A DNA stretch of 64,000 nt from Flavobacteriaceae bacterium CRH (GCA_001507425.1 LMAJ01000022.1:1-64000), one strand, 5' to 3'. Positions 52,285-60,720 are shown, counted from the first letter of the stretch. The notes: generated by a model not told the origin, from the sequence alone. A program made the numbers and translations.

Positions 52285-52509
52285 ATGAAAAAAGTATTTT
52301 TAAGTTTAGCTGTTGTTGCTGTTTTAACTGTTGTATCTTGTAAAAAAGCTGACGCTGCAGCTACTGAAACTGTAGATTCTACTGCTGTTGCTGTTGATTC
52401 AGCTGCTGCTGTAGTTGATTCTGCTGCTGTAACTGTTGATTCTGCTGCTGCAAAAGTTGATTCTGCTGCTGCAAAAGTTGAAGAAGCTGCTAAAGAAGTA
52501 AAAAAATAA
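52285..52509 (+). CDS. Small lipoprotein of VDSAA seven-residue repeats
   Basis: This 74-aa protein has a lipoprotein signal with lipobox TVVSC (C19). The mature part is built from six seven-residue units that start VDS at residues 30, 37, 44, 51 and 58 and VEE at 65, with alanine-rich fillers and a lysine-rich end. The regular heptads suggest a helical rod like the Lpp-type envelope lipoproteins. No homology is claimed. The DNA shows the repeats as 21-base units. Its strong promoter and terminator suggest high expression. Confidence 0.8.
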   Translation: MKKVFLSLAVVAVLTVVSCKKADAAATETVDSTAVAVDSAAAVVDSAAVTVDSAAAKVDSAAAKVEEAAKEVKK

Positions 52510-52533
52510 TTAGAACTTAAATTCTAAAAATTT

Positions 52534-52561
52534 TAAAACCATCACTGCGATGGTTTTTTTT
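52534..52561 (+). terminator. Terminator of the small lipoprotein gene
   Basis: AAAACCATC, loop ACTGC, GATGGTTTTTTT: a compact hairpin with a T-tract. Confidence 0.88.
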
Positions 52562-52596
52562 ATGCTTAAATTTTTCGATTGAGTATAATCGTACAA

Positions 52597-52632
52597 AAAA
52601 AAAGGGGTTCGCAATTGCGAACCCCTTTTTTT
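52597..52632 (-). terminator. Perfect-palindrome terminator at the end of the DUF1508 gene
   Basis: A perfect 36-bp palindrome centred at 52614/52615 (AGGGGTTCGCAA and its complement, with A and T runs outside) overlaps the last two bases of the DUF1508 stop codon. It can work in both directions. Confidence 0.85.
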
Positions 52633-53011
52633 ATTCTATTTCATCTTCAAAAACAACTTCAACTTCATCTTCAAAAATCGAATCACCAGAAGAAAAGTCT
52701 AAAATCTCCGCTCTTGAACCATACGTAACAATTTCCTTGATTCCTTTTTGCAAAAGCAATTCTGTTGTGTATTTTCGGCTTGTTGCAAAATGAACATCGC
52801 TCAACATCAATTTAAAGAAATACTTCCCCCCAGAACCTTTAAATTTCAAAAATTTAGCCTGATCAATATTTGCTTTAAATCTTTCAATATCTTCTTCGCC
52901 TTCAAATTTCAATTCATAACTCAAACTTGTAAATATTACTTTTCCTTTCCTGGAAGTAAATACAAATTTATATTCATCGTTAAATCTCTTACTAATTACA
53001 AAAGCACCCAT
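52631..53011 (-). CDS. DUF1508 (YegP-like) domain protein
   Basis: This 126-aa protein starts MGAFVISKRFNDEYKFVF, and GGKYFFKLMLSD is the DUF1508 core. The family is made of short beta-hairpin units found in YegP and relatives; the function is unknown. The acidic tail (FEDEVEVVFEDEIE) is typical of family members in this genus. The start codon lies 17 bases from a run of 22 copies of an 8-bp repeat, so promoter spacing upstream is likely to vary. It is followed by a perfect-palindrome terminator. Confidence 0.88.
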   Translation of the reverse strand: MGAFVISKRFNDEYKFVFTSRKGKVIFTSLSYELKFEGEEDIERFKANIDQAKFLKFKGSGGKYFFKLMLSDVHFATSRKYTTELLLQKGIKEIVTYGSRAEILDFSSGDSIFEDEVEVVFEDEIE

Positions 53012-53028
53012 TTTTTTTTGATTTCAGA

Positions 53029-53204
53029 TTAGATTCTTAGATTCTTAGATTCTTAGATTCTTAGATTCTTAGATTCTTAGATTCTTAGATTCTTAGATTC
53101 TTAGATTCTTAGATTCTTAGATTCTTAGATTCTTAGATTCTTAGATTCTTAGATTCTTAGATTCTTAGATTCTTAGATTCTTAGATTCTTAGATTCTTAG
53201 ATTC
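53029..53204. repeat. 22 perfect tandem copies of TTAGATTC
   Basis: The 176 bases are exactly 22 copies of an 8-bp unit with no mismatches. The array begins 17 bases upstream of the DUF1508 ATG and ends directly at a perfect hairpin (53205-53239). On the minus strand the unit reads GAATCTAA. Unit length, lack of spacers and position exclude a CRISPR array. Perfect conservation points to recent expansion by slippage. Confidence 0.97.
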
Positions 53205-53239
53205 TTTAAAATAAATTTACTGCGTAAATTTATTTTAAA
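53205..53239. repeat. Perfect 16-bp inverted repeat beside the tandem array
   Basis: TTTAAAATAAATTTAC (53205-53220), TGC, then GTAAATTTATTTTAAA (53224-53239) have no mismatch. The tRNA terminator at 53259-53288 is separate from it. It abuts the 22-copy array without a gap. Confidence 0.9.
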
Positions 53240-53258
53240 GCTTGAGAGTTTACACAAT

Positions 53259-53288
53259 AAAAAAAGCCTCTTCAAAAGAAGAGGCTTT
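53259..53288 (-). terminator. Terminator of the tRNA-Gly/tRNA-Leu unit
   Basis: AAAAAGCCTCTTC, AAAA loop, GAAGAGGCTTT: a strong hairpin with a T-tract on the minus strand, immediately after tRNA-Leu. Confidence 0.88.
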
Positions 53289-53290
53289 AG

Positions 53291-53376
53291 TACTCAGAGC
53301 GGGACTTGAACCCGCACGAACATTGCTGTTCACTGGATTTTAAGTCCAGCGTGTCTACCAATTTCACCATCCGAGC
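53291..53376 (-). tRNA. tRNA-Leu (anticodon TAA)
   Basis: This 86-nt cloverleaf has a long variable arm (GAACAGCAATGTTC), as expected for leucine. The acceptor strands are GCTCGGA and TCTGAGT, with discriminator A. The anticodon stem CTGGA/TCCAG carries the loop CTTAAAA, giving TAA, which reads UUA/UUG. The T loop is GGTTCAAGTCC. It lies 14 bases downstream of tRNA-Gly(GCC) and probably shares its promoter. Confidence 0.96.
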
Positions 53377-53390
53377 ATTATATGGCTTTG

Positions 53391-53463
53391 AGCGAAAAAC
53401 GGGGCTCGAACCCGCGACCTCGACCTTGGCAAGGTCGCGCTCTACCAACTGAGCTATTTTCGC
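53391..53463 (-). tRNA. tRNA-Gly (anticodon GCC)
   Basis: This 73-nt cloverleaf has acceptor GCGAAAA/TTTTCGC with discriminator T. The anticodon stem CGACC/GGTCG carries the loop TTGCCAA, so the anticodon is GCC, which reads GGC/GGU. It is the first tRNA of the two-tRNA unit. It resembles the TCC copies in the acceptor stem and D arm. Confidence 0.97.
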
Positions 53464-53516
53464 GTTTCAAATTCTTGTAAGAACTGCAATACTTGACTTG
53501 TTCTGTATTGCGAGTG

Positions 53517-53546
53517 CAAATTTAGGACATTTATTCAATTACACAA
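53517..53546 (-). promoter_or_regulatory. Promoter of the tRNA-Gly/tRNA-Leu unit
   Basis: The minus strand has TTG (53546-53544), 19 bases, then TAAATTTG (53524-53517), an exact consensus fit. The leader to tRNA-Gly contains a GCAATAC/GTATTGC inverted repeat. Confidence 0.75.
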
Positions 53547-53614
53547 GCCTTTTTTGAAAAAAAATTACACTTATTTTATAACTTTCTGATAACCTAAACT
53601 TTAAATATGAAATT

Positions 53615-56221
53615 TTATTTCTTAACCAACATCCTTTTTATTTCATTAAGCTTCATCAATGCTTCAACGGGTGTTATTGCATTAATATCAAGGCTTAATA
53701 TCTCTTCTTTGATTTCTTCTAACAAAGGATCATCTAAATTAAAGAAACTCATTTGCATTTCGTCTGCGGCACTTTTTACTCCGTTTAATGCATCGCTTGA
53801 ATGATTCTTCTCTAATTTCTTTAATAATTTCTGCGCTTTCAAAATTACAATTTGAGGCATTCCCGCCATTTTTGCAACGTGAATTCCAAAACTATGGGCA
53901 CTTCCTCCTTTTACCAGTTTTCGAATAAAAAGAACGGTGTCTTTTAATTCTTTTACGGCAACGTTATAATTCTGAATTCTCGGCAACGATTCCGTCATTT
54001 CATTTAACTCATGATAATGCGTTGCAAATAAAGTTTTAGGTTTTGATGGATGTTCGTGCAAGAACTCAGCAATAGCCCAGGCAATTGAGATTCCGTCATA
54101 CGTACTCGTTCCCCTTCCAATTTCATCTAATAAAACCAGACTTCTGTCTGAAATATTATTCAAAATCGAAGCCGTTTCATTCATCTCGACCATAAAAGTA
54201 GATTCTCCCATCGAAATATTATCCGATGCTCCTACTCTGGTAAAAATCTTATCTACAATTCCCATTCTAACGCTGTCTGCCGGAACAAAACTTCCCATTT
54301 GAGCCAACAATACAATCAGTGCTGTTTGTCTCAAAATTGCCGATTTACCAGACATGTTAGGTCCGGTAATCATAATAAGTTGTTGCGTTTCCCTATCCAA
54401 ATAAACATCATTGGCAATATAAGGCGTTCCAACCGGCAATTGTTTTTCGATTACAGGATGTCTTCCGTTTTTGATTTCAAGTTCAAAAGTTTCATCAATT
54501 TCAGGGCAAACATATTGATTTTCGACAGCCAATTGCGTAAACGAACACAAACAATCTAATTGCGCTACCAAATTGGCATTCATTTGAACCGGTTTTATGT
54601 AAGTAGAAATCCAGGCTACTAATTGCTCAAAAAGATCTGATTCAATTTTATAAATTTTTTCTTCGGCACCTAAAATCTTGGTTTCGTATTCTTTTAATTC
54701 TTCGGTAATATAACGTTCTGCATTTACGAGCGTTTGCTTACGAATCCATTCTTCCGGCACTTTATCTTTGTGTGTATTTCGAACTTCAATATAATATCCA
54801 AAAACATTATTAAAGGAAATTTTCAGGGAAGAAATTCCGGTTCTTTCTGATTCTCTTTTTTCAATTCCTTCCAGATATTCTTTTCCTGAAGTAGAAATAG
54901 CGCGTAAATCGTCTAATTCTTCGCTAATTCCTTTTGCAATTGCATTTCCTTTAGCAACCGCTACCGGCGCATCCTGATTTAAAGTAGTTTTAATTTTTTC
55001 TCTCAATAAATCACACGCATGTAGACTATCTCCAATAATTTTCACTGCTTCCTGCGGACTTTCAAGTGCTAAGGTTTTTATCGGAATAATAGCATCAAGA
55101 GATTCTTTCAAATAAACAATTTCGCGGGGAGAAACTTTCCCGGCTGCAATTTTAGAGATCAAACGCTCTAAATCTGAAATTTGCTTGATTTGATATTGAA
55201 TTGTATGTAAAATTTCAGGATTTGTTTTTAAGTACGAAACTACATCGTGACGTCCTTTTATTTTATTACTGTCTTTTAATGGTAAAGCCAGCCAACGTTT
55301 TAGCAAACGGCCGCCCATTGGCGAAAGTGTCCTGTCAATAACATCTAGAAGCGTCACAGCATTTGGATTATAACTGTGGTATAATTCTAAATTTCTAATC
55401 GTAAAACGGTCCATCCAGACATAAGCATCTTCTGCAATACGCTGAATGGCGGTGATATGTTGTACGCGATTGTGTTGTGTTTCTGATAAATAATATAAAA
55501 TTGCTCCGGAAGCAATAATTCCTTCTTTTAATTCTTCAATACCAAAACCTTTTAGAGAAATGGTTTGAAAATGTTTGGTAAGCGTTTCTAAAGCATAATC
55601 TTCTTTGTAAATCCAGTCTTCAAGATAAAAACTGTGAAAATCTTCTCCAAAAGCAGCTTTAAAATCACCTTTATTATTTTTCGGAACCAGAACTTCACTC
55701 GGATTAAAATTCTGCAATAATTTATCTATATATTCCGCATTTCCCTGAGCTGTTAAAAACTCTCCGGTAGAAACGTCTAAAAAAGAAACTCCGATACTTT
55801 TATTTGCAAAATATACCGATGCTAAAAAGTTATTTGTTTTTGATTGTAAAACCTCATCGTTTAGCGAAACTCCGGGAGTTACCAGTTCTGTAACGCCTCG
55901 TTTCACGATTGTTTTAGTCATTTTTGGATCTTCAAGCTGATCGCAAATTGCTACACGAAGTCCGGCTTTTACTAATTTTGGCAAATAGGTATTGATAGAA
56001 TGATGCGGAAAACCAGCCAAAGCGGTTTCGGTATCAGAACCTGCTCCTCTTTTAGTTAGTGTGATACCCAGGATTTTTGACGCTCTAACAGCATCTTCTC
56101 CAAAGGTTTCATAAAAATCTCCTACTCTGAAAAGCAGACATGCATCAGGATATTTTCTCTTGATTTCGTTGTACTGTTTCATTAAAGGTGTTTCTTTCAC
56201 CACTTTTTCTTTAGCTGCCAA
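53615..56221 (-). CDS. mutS: DNA mismatch repair protein MutS
   Basis: This 868-aa protein recognises mismatches and small loops and starts mismatch repair with MutL. The mismatch-binding F-x-E is in RVGDFYETFGEDA near the N terminus. The Walker A motif is TGPNMSGKS and Walker B is VLLDEIGRGTSTYDG, with LFATHYHEL after it. The length and full domain set fit MutS1 rather than the MutS2 branch. It stands alone between the tRNAs and the DUF1573 gene. Confidence 0.97.
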   Translation of the reverse strand: MAAKEKVVKETPLMKQYNEIKRKYPDACLLFRVGDFYETFGEDAVRASKILGITLTKRGAGSDTETALAGFPHHSINTYLPKLVKAGLRVAICDQLEDPKMTKTIVKRGVTELVTPGVSLNDEVLQSKTNNFLASVYFANKSIGVSFLDVSTGEFLTAQGNAEYIDKLLQNFNPSEVLVPKNNKGDFKAAFGEDFHSFYLEDWIYKEDYALETLTKHFQTISLKGFGIEELKEGIIASGAILYYLSETQHNRVQHITAIQRIAEDAYVWMDRFTIRNLELYHSYNPNAVTLLDVIDRTLSPMGGRLLKRWLALPLKDSNKIKGRHDVVSYLKTNPEILHTIQYQIKQISDLERLISKIAAGKVSPREIVYLKESLDAIIPIKTLALESPQEAVKIIGDSLHACDLLREKIKTTLNQDAPVAVAKGNAIAKGISEELDDLRAISTSGKEYLEGIEKRESERTGISSLKISFNNVFGYYIEVRNTHKDKVPEEWIRKQTLVNAERYITEELKEYETKILGAEEKIYKIESDLFEQLVAWISTYIKPVQMNANLVAQLDCLCSFTQLAVENQYVCPEIDETFELEIKNGRHPVIEKQLPVGTPYIANDVYLDRETQQLIMITGPNMSGKSAILRQTALIVLLAQMGSFVPADSVRMGIVDKIFTRVGASDNISMGESTFMVEMNETASILNNISDRSLVLLDEIGRGTSTYDGISIAWAIAEFLHEHPSKPKTLFATHYHELNEMTESLPRIQNYNVAVKELKDTVLFIRKLVKGGSAHSFGIHVAKMAGMPQIVILKAQKLLKKLEKNHSSDALNGVKSAADEMQMSFFNLDDPLLEEIKEEILSLDINAITPVEALMKLNEIKRMLVKK

Positions 56222-56343
56222 ATTAGTATGTTTTTAAATGAAAATTAAGACAGCGAATTTATAATATTTTGAAGGAATATCGAAGGGGTTCAAAAATTAA
56301 AATATTTTAAGATTTTTTTAAGTTCAGATATAAGATTTTTATA

Positions 56344-56351
56344 TAGATTTG
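56344..56351 (+). promoter_or_regulatory. -7 box of the DUF1573 gene
   Basis: TAGATTTG matches TAnnTTTG, 27 bases before the ATG at 56379. Confidence 0.55.
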
Positions 56352-56378
56352 TTCATAATTAAAAAAGACTCTTAAAAG

Positions 56379-56810
56379 ATGAAAAAAATAATCTTAATCG
56401 CTATGTTAGCTGTAGTTGGAATTACAGCTTCTAACGCTCAAAGCACTAAAAAAGCCAAAGCTGCAAAAGTTGCTAAAATTGAAGGAGCTGGAATGGCTTT
56501 TGAAACTGAAACTATTGATTACGGAACTATCGCTCACAATGCTGATGGAAAACGTGAGTTTGTTTTTGTTAATAACGGAACAAAACCATTAATCATTACT
56601 AACACACAAGGATCTTGTGGTTGTACTGTACCAACTACACCAAAAGAGCCAATCGCTCCGGGTGCTAAAGGAATTATTGGTGTAAAGTATGCTACTGACA
56701 GAGTTGGTGCATTTACTAAAACGGTTACTGTAACTTCTAATGCTGAAGGACAACCAACAAAAGTACTTACAATTAAAGGTACAGTTTTACCAGATCCAGT
56801 AAAAAGCTAA
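56379..56810 (+). CDS. DUF1573 domain exported protein
   Basis: This 143-aa protein has a signal peptide (residues 1-20, ending SNAQS). One immunoglobulin-like DUF1573 domain follows (ETETIDYGTIAHNADGKREF, then FVNNGTKPLIITNTQGSCGC). The GSCGCT cysteine pair is the family mark, and APGAKGIIGVKYATDRVGAF follows. The domain is very common in Bacteroidota and its function is unknown. It has its own promoter and terminator (56834-56865). Confidence 0.92.
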   Translation: MKKIILIAMLAVVGITASNAQSTKKAKAAKVAKIEGAGMAFETETIDYGTIAHNADGKREFVFVNNGTKPLIITNTQGSCGCTVPTTPKEPIAPGAKGIIGVKYATDRVGAFTKTVTVTSNAEGQPTKVLTIKGTVLPDPVKS

Positions 56811-56833
56811 TCTGAAAAACAATAAAATAATAG

Positions 56834-56865
56834 AAAAAGCTTCCTTATCTTTGGAAGCTTTTTTT
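56834..56865 (+). terminator. Terminator of the DUF1573 gene
   Basis: AAAAAGCTTCC and GGAAGCTTTTTTT pair around a short loop, with the T-tract running to the next gene. Confidence 0.85.
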
Positions 56866-56885
56866 ATGACTTGAAATCAACCCAA

Positions 56886-57422
56886 ATGAGAAAACTGGAA
56901 AATAGCGAACTAGACCGCAAATCGATTGAAGATTTTAAAAAATCAGACAAAACACCTCTAATTTTAGTATTAGATGATATTCGCAGCCTTCATAATATTG
57001 GGTCTGTATTTAGAACTGCTGATGCTTTTTTGATCGAAAAAATAATTTTGTGCGGTATTACAGCCACTCCTCCAAATAAAGAAATTCACAAAACAGCTCT
57101 TGGCGCTACCGAAACTGTTACATGGGAACATCATGAAAATGTTTTGGAAGTTATTGAAAACCTTAAAAAAGAAAAAGTATTAACTCTTGCGATCGAACAA
57201 GTTGAAAGCGCCATTTTTCTTCAGGATTTTAAAGTGGAAGAGAATAAAAAATATGCTTTGATTTTTGGGAATGAAGTATACGGTGTTTCTCAGGAAGCCG
57301 TTGCAATTTGCGATGGATGTATTGAAATTCCTCAATTGGGAACCAAACATTCTTTAAACATTTCTGTTAGCGCGGGAATTGTAGTTTGGGATTTGTTTCA
57401 AAAAATGAATTGGCCTAAATAA
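56886..57422 (+). CDS. TrmH/SpoU-family RNA 2'-O-methyltransferase
   Basis: This 178-aa SPOUT enzyme methylates the 2'-OH of an RNA nucleotide. The three motifs are visible: LDDIRSLHNIGSVFRTADA (N and R of motif 1), ALIFGNEVYGVSQEAV (motif 2) and IPQLGTKHSLNISVSAGI (motif 3). It lacks the extra N-terminal domain of RlmB. The target may be tRNA or rRNA. The ATG at 56886 was preferred to a TTG at 56871. Confidence 0.92.
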   Translation: MRKLENSELDRKSIEDFKKSDKTPLILVLDDIRSLHNIGSVFRTADAFLIEKIILCGITATPPNKEIHKTALGATETVTWEHHENVLEVIENLKKEKVLTLAIEQVESAIFLQDFKVEENKKYALIFGNEVYGVSQEAVAICDGCIEIPQLGTKHSLNISVSAGIVVWDLFQKMNWPK

Positions 57423-57438
57423 TTTTTTATTTTTAAAA

Positions 57439-58578
57439 TTATCGAAAAGAGATTTTCTTTTGAATTTCATCTAAAATAAAAAGATAGTCTTCATGTTTCT
57501 TAACAAAATCACGGTTCGAAACATCAATAATCAGAACATTTAAATCGGTTTGAGATTTAATATATTCTAAATAACCATTATTTATTTTATCTAAATACCC
57601 GGCTTCGATATTTTGCTCATAATTTCGTCCGCGTTTCCTGATGTTTTCGAGCAAACGTTCTGTATTTTGGTATAAGTAAATATACAAATCGGGCTTTGGC
57701 ATTTCTTTGTAAATAATATCGAATAAATTTCGATACAAACGATACTCGTCTTCTGCAAGGGTAATTTTGGCAAAAATCAGGGATTTAAAAATATGATAAT
57801 CGGCTACTATAAAATCTTTAAACAAATCAAATTGCGCCAAATCATCTGATAACTGCTGGTATCTGTCGGCCAAAAAAGACATTTCCAGCGGAAAAGCGTA
57901 ACGGTTTTGGTCTTTATAAAATTTAGGCAAAAACGGATTATCTGCAAAACGTTCCAAAACGGTTTTAGCATTAAAATCTTCGGCAATTTTATTGACCAAA
58001 GTAGTTTTTCCGGCACCAATATTTCCTTCAAAAGCAATATAATTAAACCTTTGTAACGGAATTTCCTGCAACGGATTTTTCAAATCCTGTACAACGGTAC
58101 AAACACTATCATCTGGTGTTATGGAAATTAACTCGGCTATTGTTTTATGAAATATCGGATGTTTCCAGTTTAATTTTAAATCCTGCATTGGCAACAATAC
58201 AAACTTTCTGTTTTGCATTAAAGGATGTGGAATCTGCAATTTTTCAGATTCGATGATTTCATTATCAAAAGCAATTAAATCAACATCAATAATTCGGGAT
58301 TGATAACCTTCCTGATTTAATCTGATTCTTCCTAATTGTTTCTCAACTTTTAAAACCTGATTTAGTATTTTTTGTGCAGATGAATTGGTGTGCAAAAGCA
58401 ATGCACAATTATAAAAAGCATCACTTTCAAATCCCCAGGAAGGCGTTTCGTATAGTTTTGAAACCTCAATTACGGTTCCTACTTCCTGATGTATCAAAGT
58501 AATACAACTTTGGATGTTTGCTAACCGATCTCCTTGGTTACTGCCTATAGATAAAACGACCTGATGCTGTGATTTCAT
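57439..58578 (-). CDS. folK: FolK-deoxynucleoside kinase fusion protein
   Basis: This 379-aa protein has two enzyme domains. Residues 6-150 are HPPK (FolK), which pyrophosphorylates 6-hydroxymethyl-dihydropterin in folate synthesis. It has SIGSNQGDR, the metal-binding D98 and D100 in RIIDVDLIAF, and HPLMQNRKFVLLPM. Residues from about 178 are a deoxynucleoside kinase, with P-loop FEGNIGAGKTT (G185-T192), ERFADNPFLP, DRYQQLSDDL and RGRNYEQNI. The pair thus joins folate and nucleotide salvage in one chain, a fusion I know from Bacteroidota. The usual free-standing lengths of about 160 and 200 aa match each half. Confidence 0.93.
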   Translation of the reverse strand: MKSQHQVVLSIGSNQGDRLANIQSCITLIHQEVGTVIEVSKLYETPSWGFESDAFYNCALLLHTNSSAQKILNQVLKVEKQLGRIRLNQEGYQSRIIDVDLIAFDNEIIESEKLQIPHPLMQNRKFVLLPMQDLKLNWKHPIFHKTIAELISITPDDSVCTVVQDLKNPLQEIPLQRFNYIAFEGNIGAGKTTLVNKIAEDFNAKTVLERFADNPFLPKFYKDQNRYAFPLEMSFLADRYQQLSDDLAQFDLFKDFIVADYHIFKSLIFAKITLAEDEYRLYRNLFDIIYKEMPKPDLYIYLYQNTERLLENIRKRGRNYEQNIEAGYLDKINNGYLEYIKSQTDLNVLIIDVSNRDFVKKHEDYLFILDEIQKKISFR

Positions 58579-58714
58579 AATTAATGCAAATTAACTAAAA
58601 CTATTTTAGAATTAACAATATATTTGTGAAACGAGTCTGCATTTTAATTGCGGATTTGTCCTGAAAATTTGTAACTTATTACTCTTTTTCGCTACTTATT
58701 AAAAAAATATATTT

Positions 58715-60472
58715 ATGAAATTTCTAGGAAATGTAATTGCCACAGTAATTGGTATTTTTGTATTTATCATGTTATTCTTTTTTGGAGTAATACTTATTGG
58801 TGCTATTTTTGGAGGAGACGACAGCGTTTCTGTTAAAGCTGATTCGGTTATTGAATTAAATTTAAAAAAAATCAATAATGATTATGCCGGAAAATACAAA
58901 GATCCGTGGGTTAGTGTTTTTTCTGACAAAGAAGGAGTTGGCCTAACCGATGTGATTAATGCCATTGAAGCGGCTAAAACTGATGATAAAATTAAAGGAA
59001 TATCAATCTTAAATGATGAATCGTCTTTAGGACTGGCTCAATATAAAGATTTGAGAAATGCGCTGGAAAGCTTTAAAAAATCAGGAAAATTTGTTTGGGC
59101 TTATGCCAATACGTATTCTCAAAAAGAATATTATTTAAACTCCGTTGCCAATACCATTTATTTGAATCCTGCGGGAGATTTAGACTTTAAAGGGCTTTCG
59201 TCTGAAGTCATGTTTTTTAAAGATTTTCAGGATAAATCAGGTATTCATATGGAAGTGATTCGTCACGGAAAATACAAAAGTGCCGTTGAACCCTTTTTAG
59301 AAAATAAAATGAGCGATGCCAACAGAGAGCAAATTACGGCACTGTTAAACTCTATCTGGACAAATGTTTCTACAGACATTTCAAAAAGCAGAAATATTCC
59401 GCTTCCAAAATTAAATGAAATCGCTAACGGTTTATTAGCCAGAACTCCGGAAATGGCAAAAGCGCAACATTTAGTAGACATCGTTGCTTATGAAGATGTG
59501 TATCATAACGCCATCAAAAAAGCATTGAAAGTTACCGGCGATGACGATTATAACAAAATCTCGATTTTAGATTATACTCAAAATAATATCACAACAGCTT
59601 TATCTAATTCTTCAAGCGATCAAATTGCGATTATTTATGCGCAGGGCGAAATTCAAAGCGGTGAAGGCGATGTAACCGTTATTGGAGAAGGCGCCATGCG
59701 TCGTTCTCTACAAGAAGCAAGAAAAGATGATGATGTAAAAGCAATCGTACTTCGAATTGATAGTCCGGGCGGAAGCGCTTTAACTTCTGATTTGATTTGG
59801 AGAGAAATTGAAATTACCAAAAAAGTAAAACCAGTTGTAGTTTCTATGGGAAATTACGCTGCATCAGGAGGATATTATATTGCCTGTAATGCCAATAAAA
59901 TTTTTGCTGAAAAAAATACCATCACAGGTTCCATTGGGGTTTTTGGTATTTTACCAAACTTTAGTCCGTTAGCCAATAAATTAGGAATTAATACAGAACA
60001 GGTAAAAACACACGAGAATTCAGCAAATTACAGTCCGTTTGTTCCGGTTGATGAAAAATTCAAAGCTTTTACTTTAGAAGGTGTAGAACATATTTACAAT
60101 ACTTTTGTAACGCATGTGGCCCAAGGCCGAAAAATGACTTTTGCACAAGTTGATGCCATTGCACAAGGAAGAGTCTGGTCAGGTTCTGAAGCCATAAAAA
60201 TTGGTTTAGTAGATCAAATTGGAGGTTTGAATGATGCGATTGCCGAAGCTGCAAAAATTGCTAAAATAAAATCGTACAGCACACAAAACTATCCTGAATA
60301 CGAAAAATCTTTTAATGATGTATTATCAGGCTTGCCTTTTGCAAAATCTAAAGAAGCTTTTATTAAAGAAGAGATTGGCGAAGAAAACTACCTTCTTATA
60401 GAACAGGTAAAAAGGCTTCAAAAACAAAAAGGTGTCCAGGCGATGTTGCCTTTTGGGTTAAATATCAAATAA
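58715..60472 (+). CDS. sppA: Signal peptide peptidase SppA (long form)
   Basis: This 585-aa membrane-bound serine protease degrades cleaved signal peptides. An N-terminal membrane anchor (residues 6-35) is followed by tandem S49 domains. The catalytic lysine is K188 (GKYKSAVEPF) in the first half. The nucleophile is S384 (NYAASGGYYIAC) in the second, as in the 67K type. FGILPNFSPLANKLGI is also typical. It is divergent from the folK fusion gene and ends in a terminator at 60497-60530. Confidence 0.95.
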   Translation: MKFLGNVIATVIGIFVFIMLFFFGVILIGAIFGGDDSVSVKADSVIELNLKKINNDYAGKYKDPWVSVFSDKEGVGLTDVINAIEAAKTDDKIKGISILNDESSLGLAQYKDLRNALESFKKSGKFVWAYANTYSQKEYYLNSVANTIYLNPAGDLDFKGLSSEVMFFKDFQDKSGIHMEVIRHGKYKSAVEPFLENKMSDANREQITALLNSIWTNVSTDISKSRNIPLPKLNEIANGLLARTPEMAKAQHLVDIVAYEDVYHNAIKKALKVTGDDDYNKISILDYTQNNITTALSNSSSDQIAIIYAQGEIQSGEGDVTVIGEGAMRRSLQEARKDDDVKAIVLRIDSPGGSALTSDLIWREIEITKKVKPVVVSMGNYAASGGYYIACNANKIFAEKNTITGSIGVFGILPNFSPLANKLGINTEQVKTHENSANYSPFVPVDEKFKAFTLEGVEHIYNTFVTHVAQGRKMTFAQVDAIAQGRVWSGSEAIKIGLVDQIGGLNDAIAEAAKIAKIKSYSTQNYPEYEKSFNDVLSGLPFAKSKEAFIKEEIGEENYLLIEQVKRLQKQKGVQAMLPFGLNIK

Positions 60473-60496
60473 ACTGGCCTGTAAGAAATAATTTCT

Positions 60497-60530
60497 AAAT
60501 CCGTTTGATTAACCTCAAACGGATTTTTTT
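60497..60530 (+). terminator. Terminator of sppA
   Basis: AAATCCGTTTGA and TCAAACGGATTT pair around a six-base loop and a T-tract follows. Confidence 0.88.
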
Positions 60531-60560
60531 ATTTAAATAAAACAATTTCTTAGCATACGA

Positions 60561-60684
60561 GGGCGTTTATACTAAACCGCTATTATTAAATTAACTCAAA
60601 ATTAATTTACGCTTAACGCCTTTAGCACTTTGTCCTGCCTATTTTAGCAAAAAATTAGCGCATCAGACAAAATCGTATACGCCC
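60561..60684 (+). ncRNA. Candidate structured RNA upstream of the AsmA gene
   Basis: GGGCG-TT-TATAC (60561-60572) pairs with GTATA-CGCCC (60675-60684), a 10-bp stem with a two-base bulge closing 102 bases. Inside it, TAAATTAA (60587-60594) pairs with TTAATTTA (60602-60609). The segment is GC-richer than its flanks and has no open frame. It lies between the sppA terminator and a second strong hairpin at 60721-60774. A closing stem with a large interior resembles 6S-type RNAs, and Flavo-1 is another option. The strand and the ends are uncertain, and no consensus promoter was found. Confidence 0.4.
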
Positions 60685-60720
60685 ACATATAAAGAGATAG
60701 AAAATTAATTTATTTTTTTT

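Noticed and set aside
53029..53204. CRISPR array
   Set aside because: The unit is 8 bp, copies are perfect and contiguous, there are no spacers and no cas genes nearby. It is a simple tandem repeat.
60561..60684. A metabolite riboswitch for the AsmA gene
   Set aside because: No known aptamer pattern was recognised, and the -7 box at 60811 lies downstream of the structure, which favours a separate RNA.
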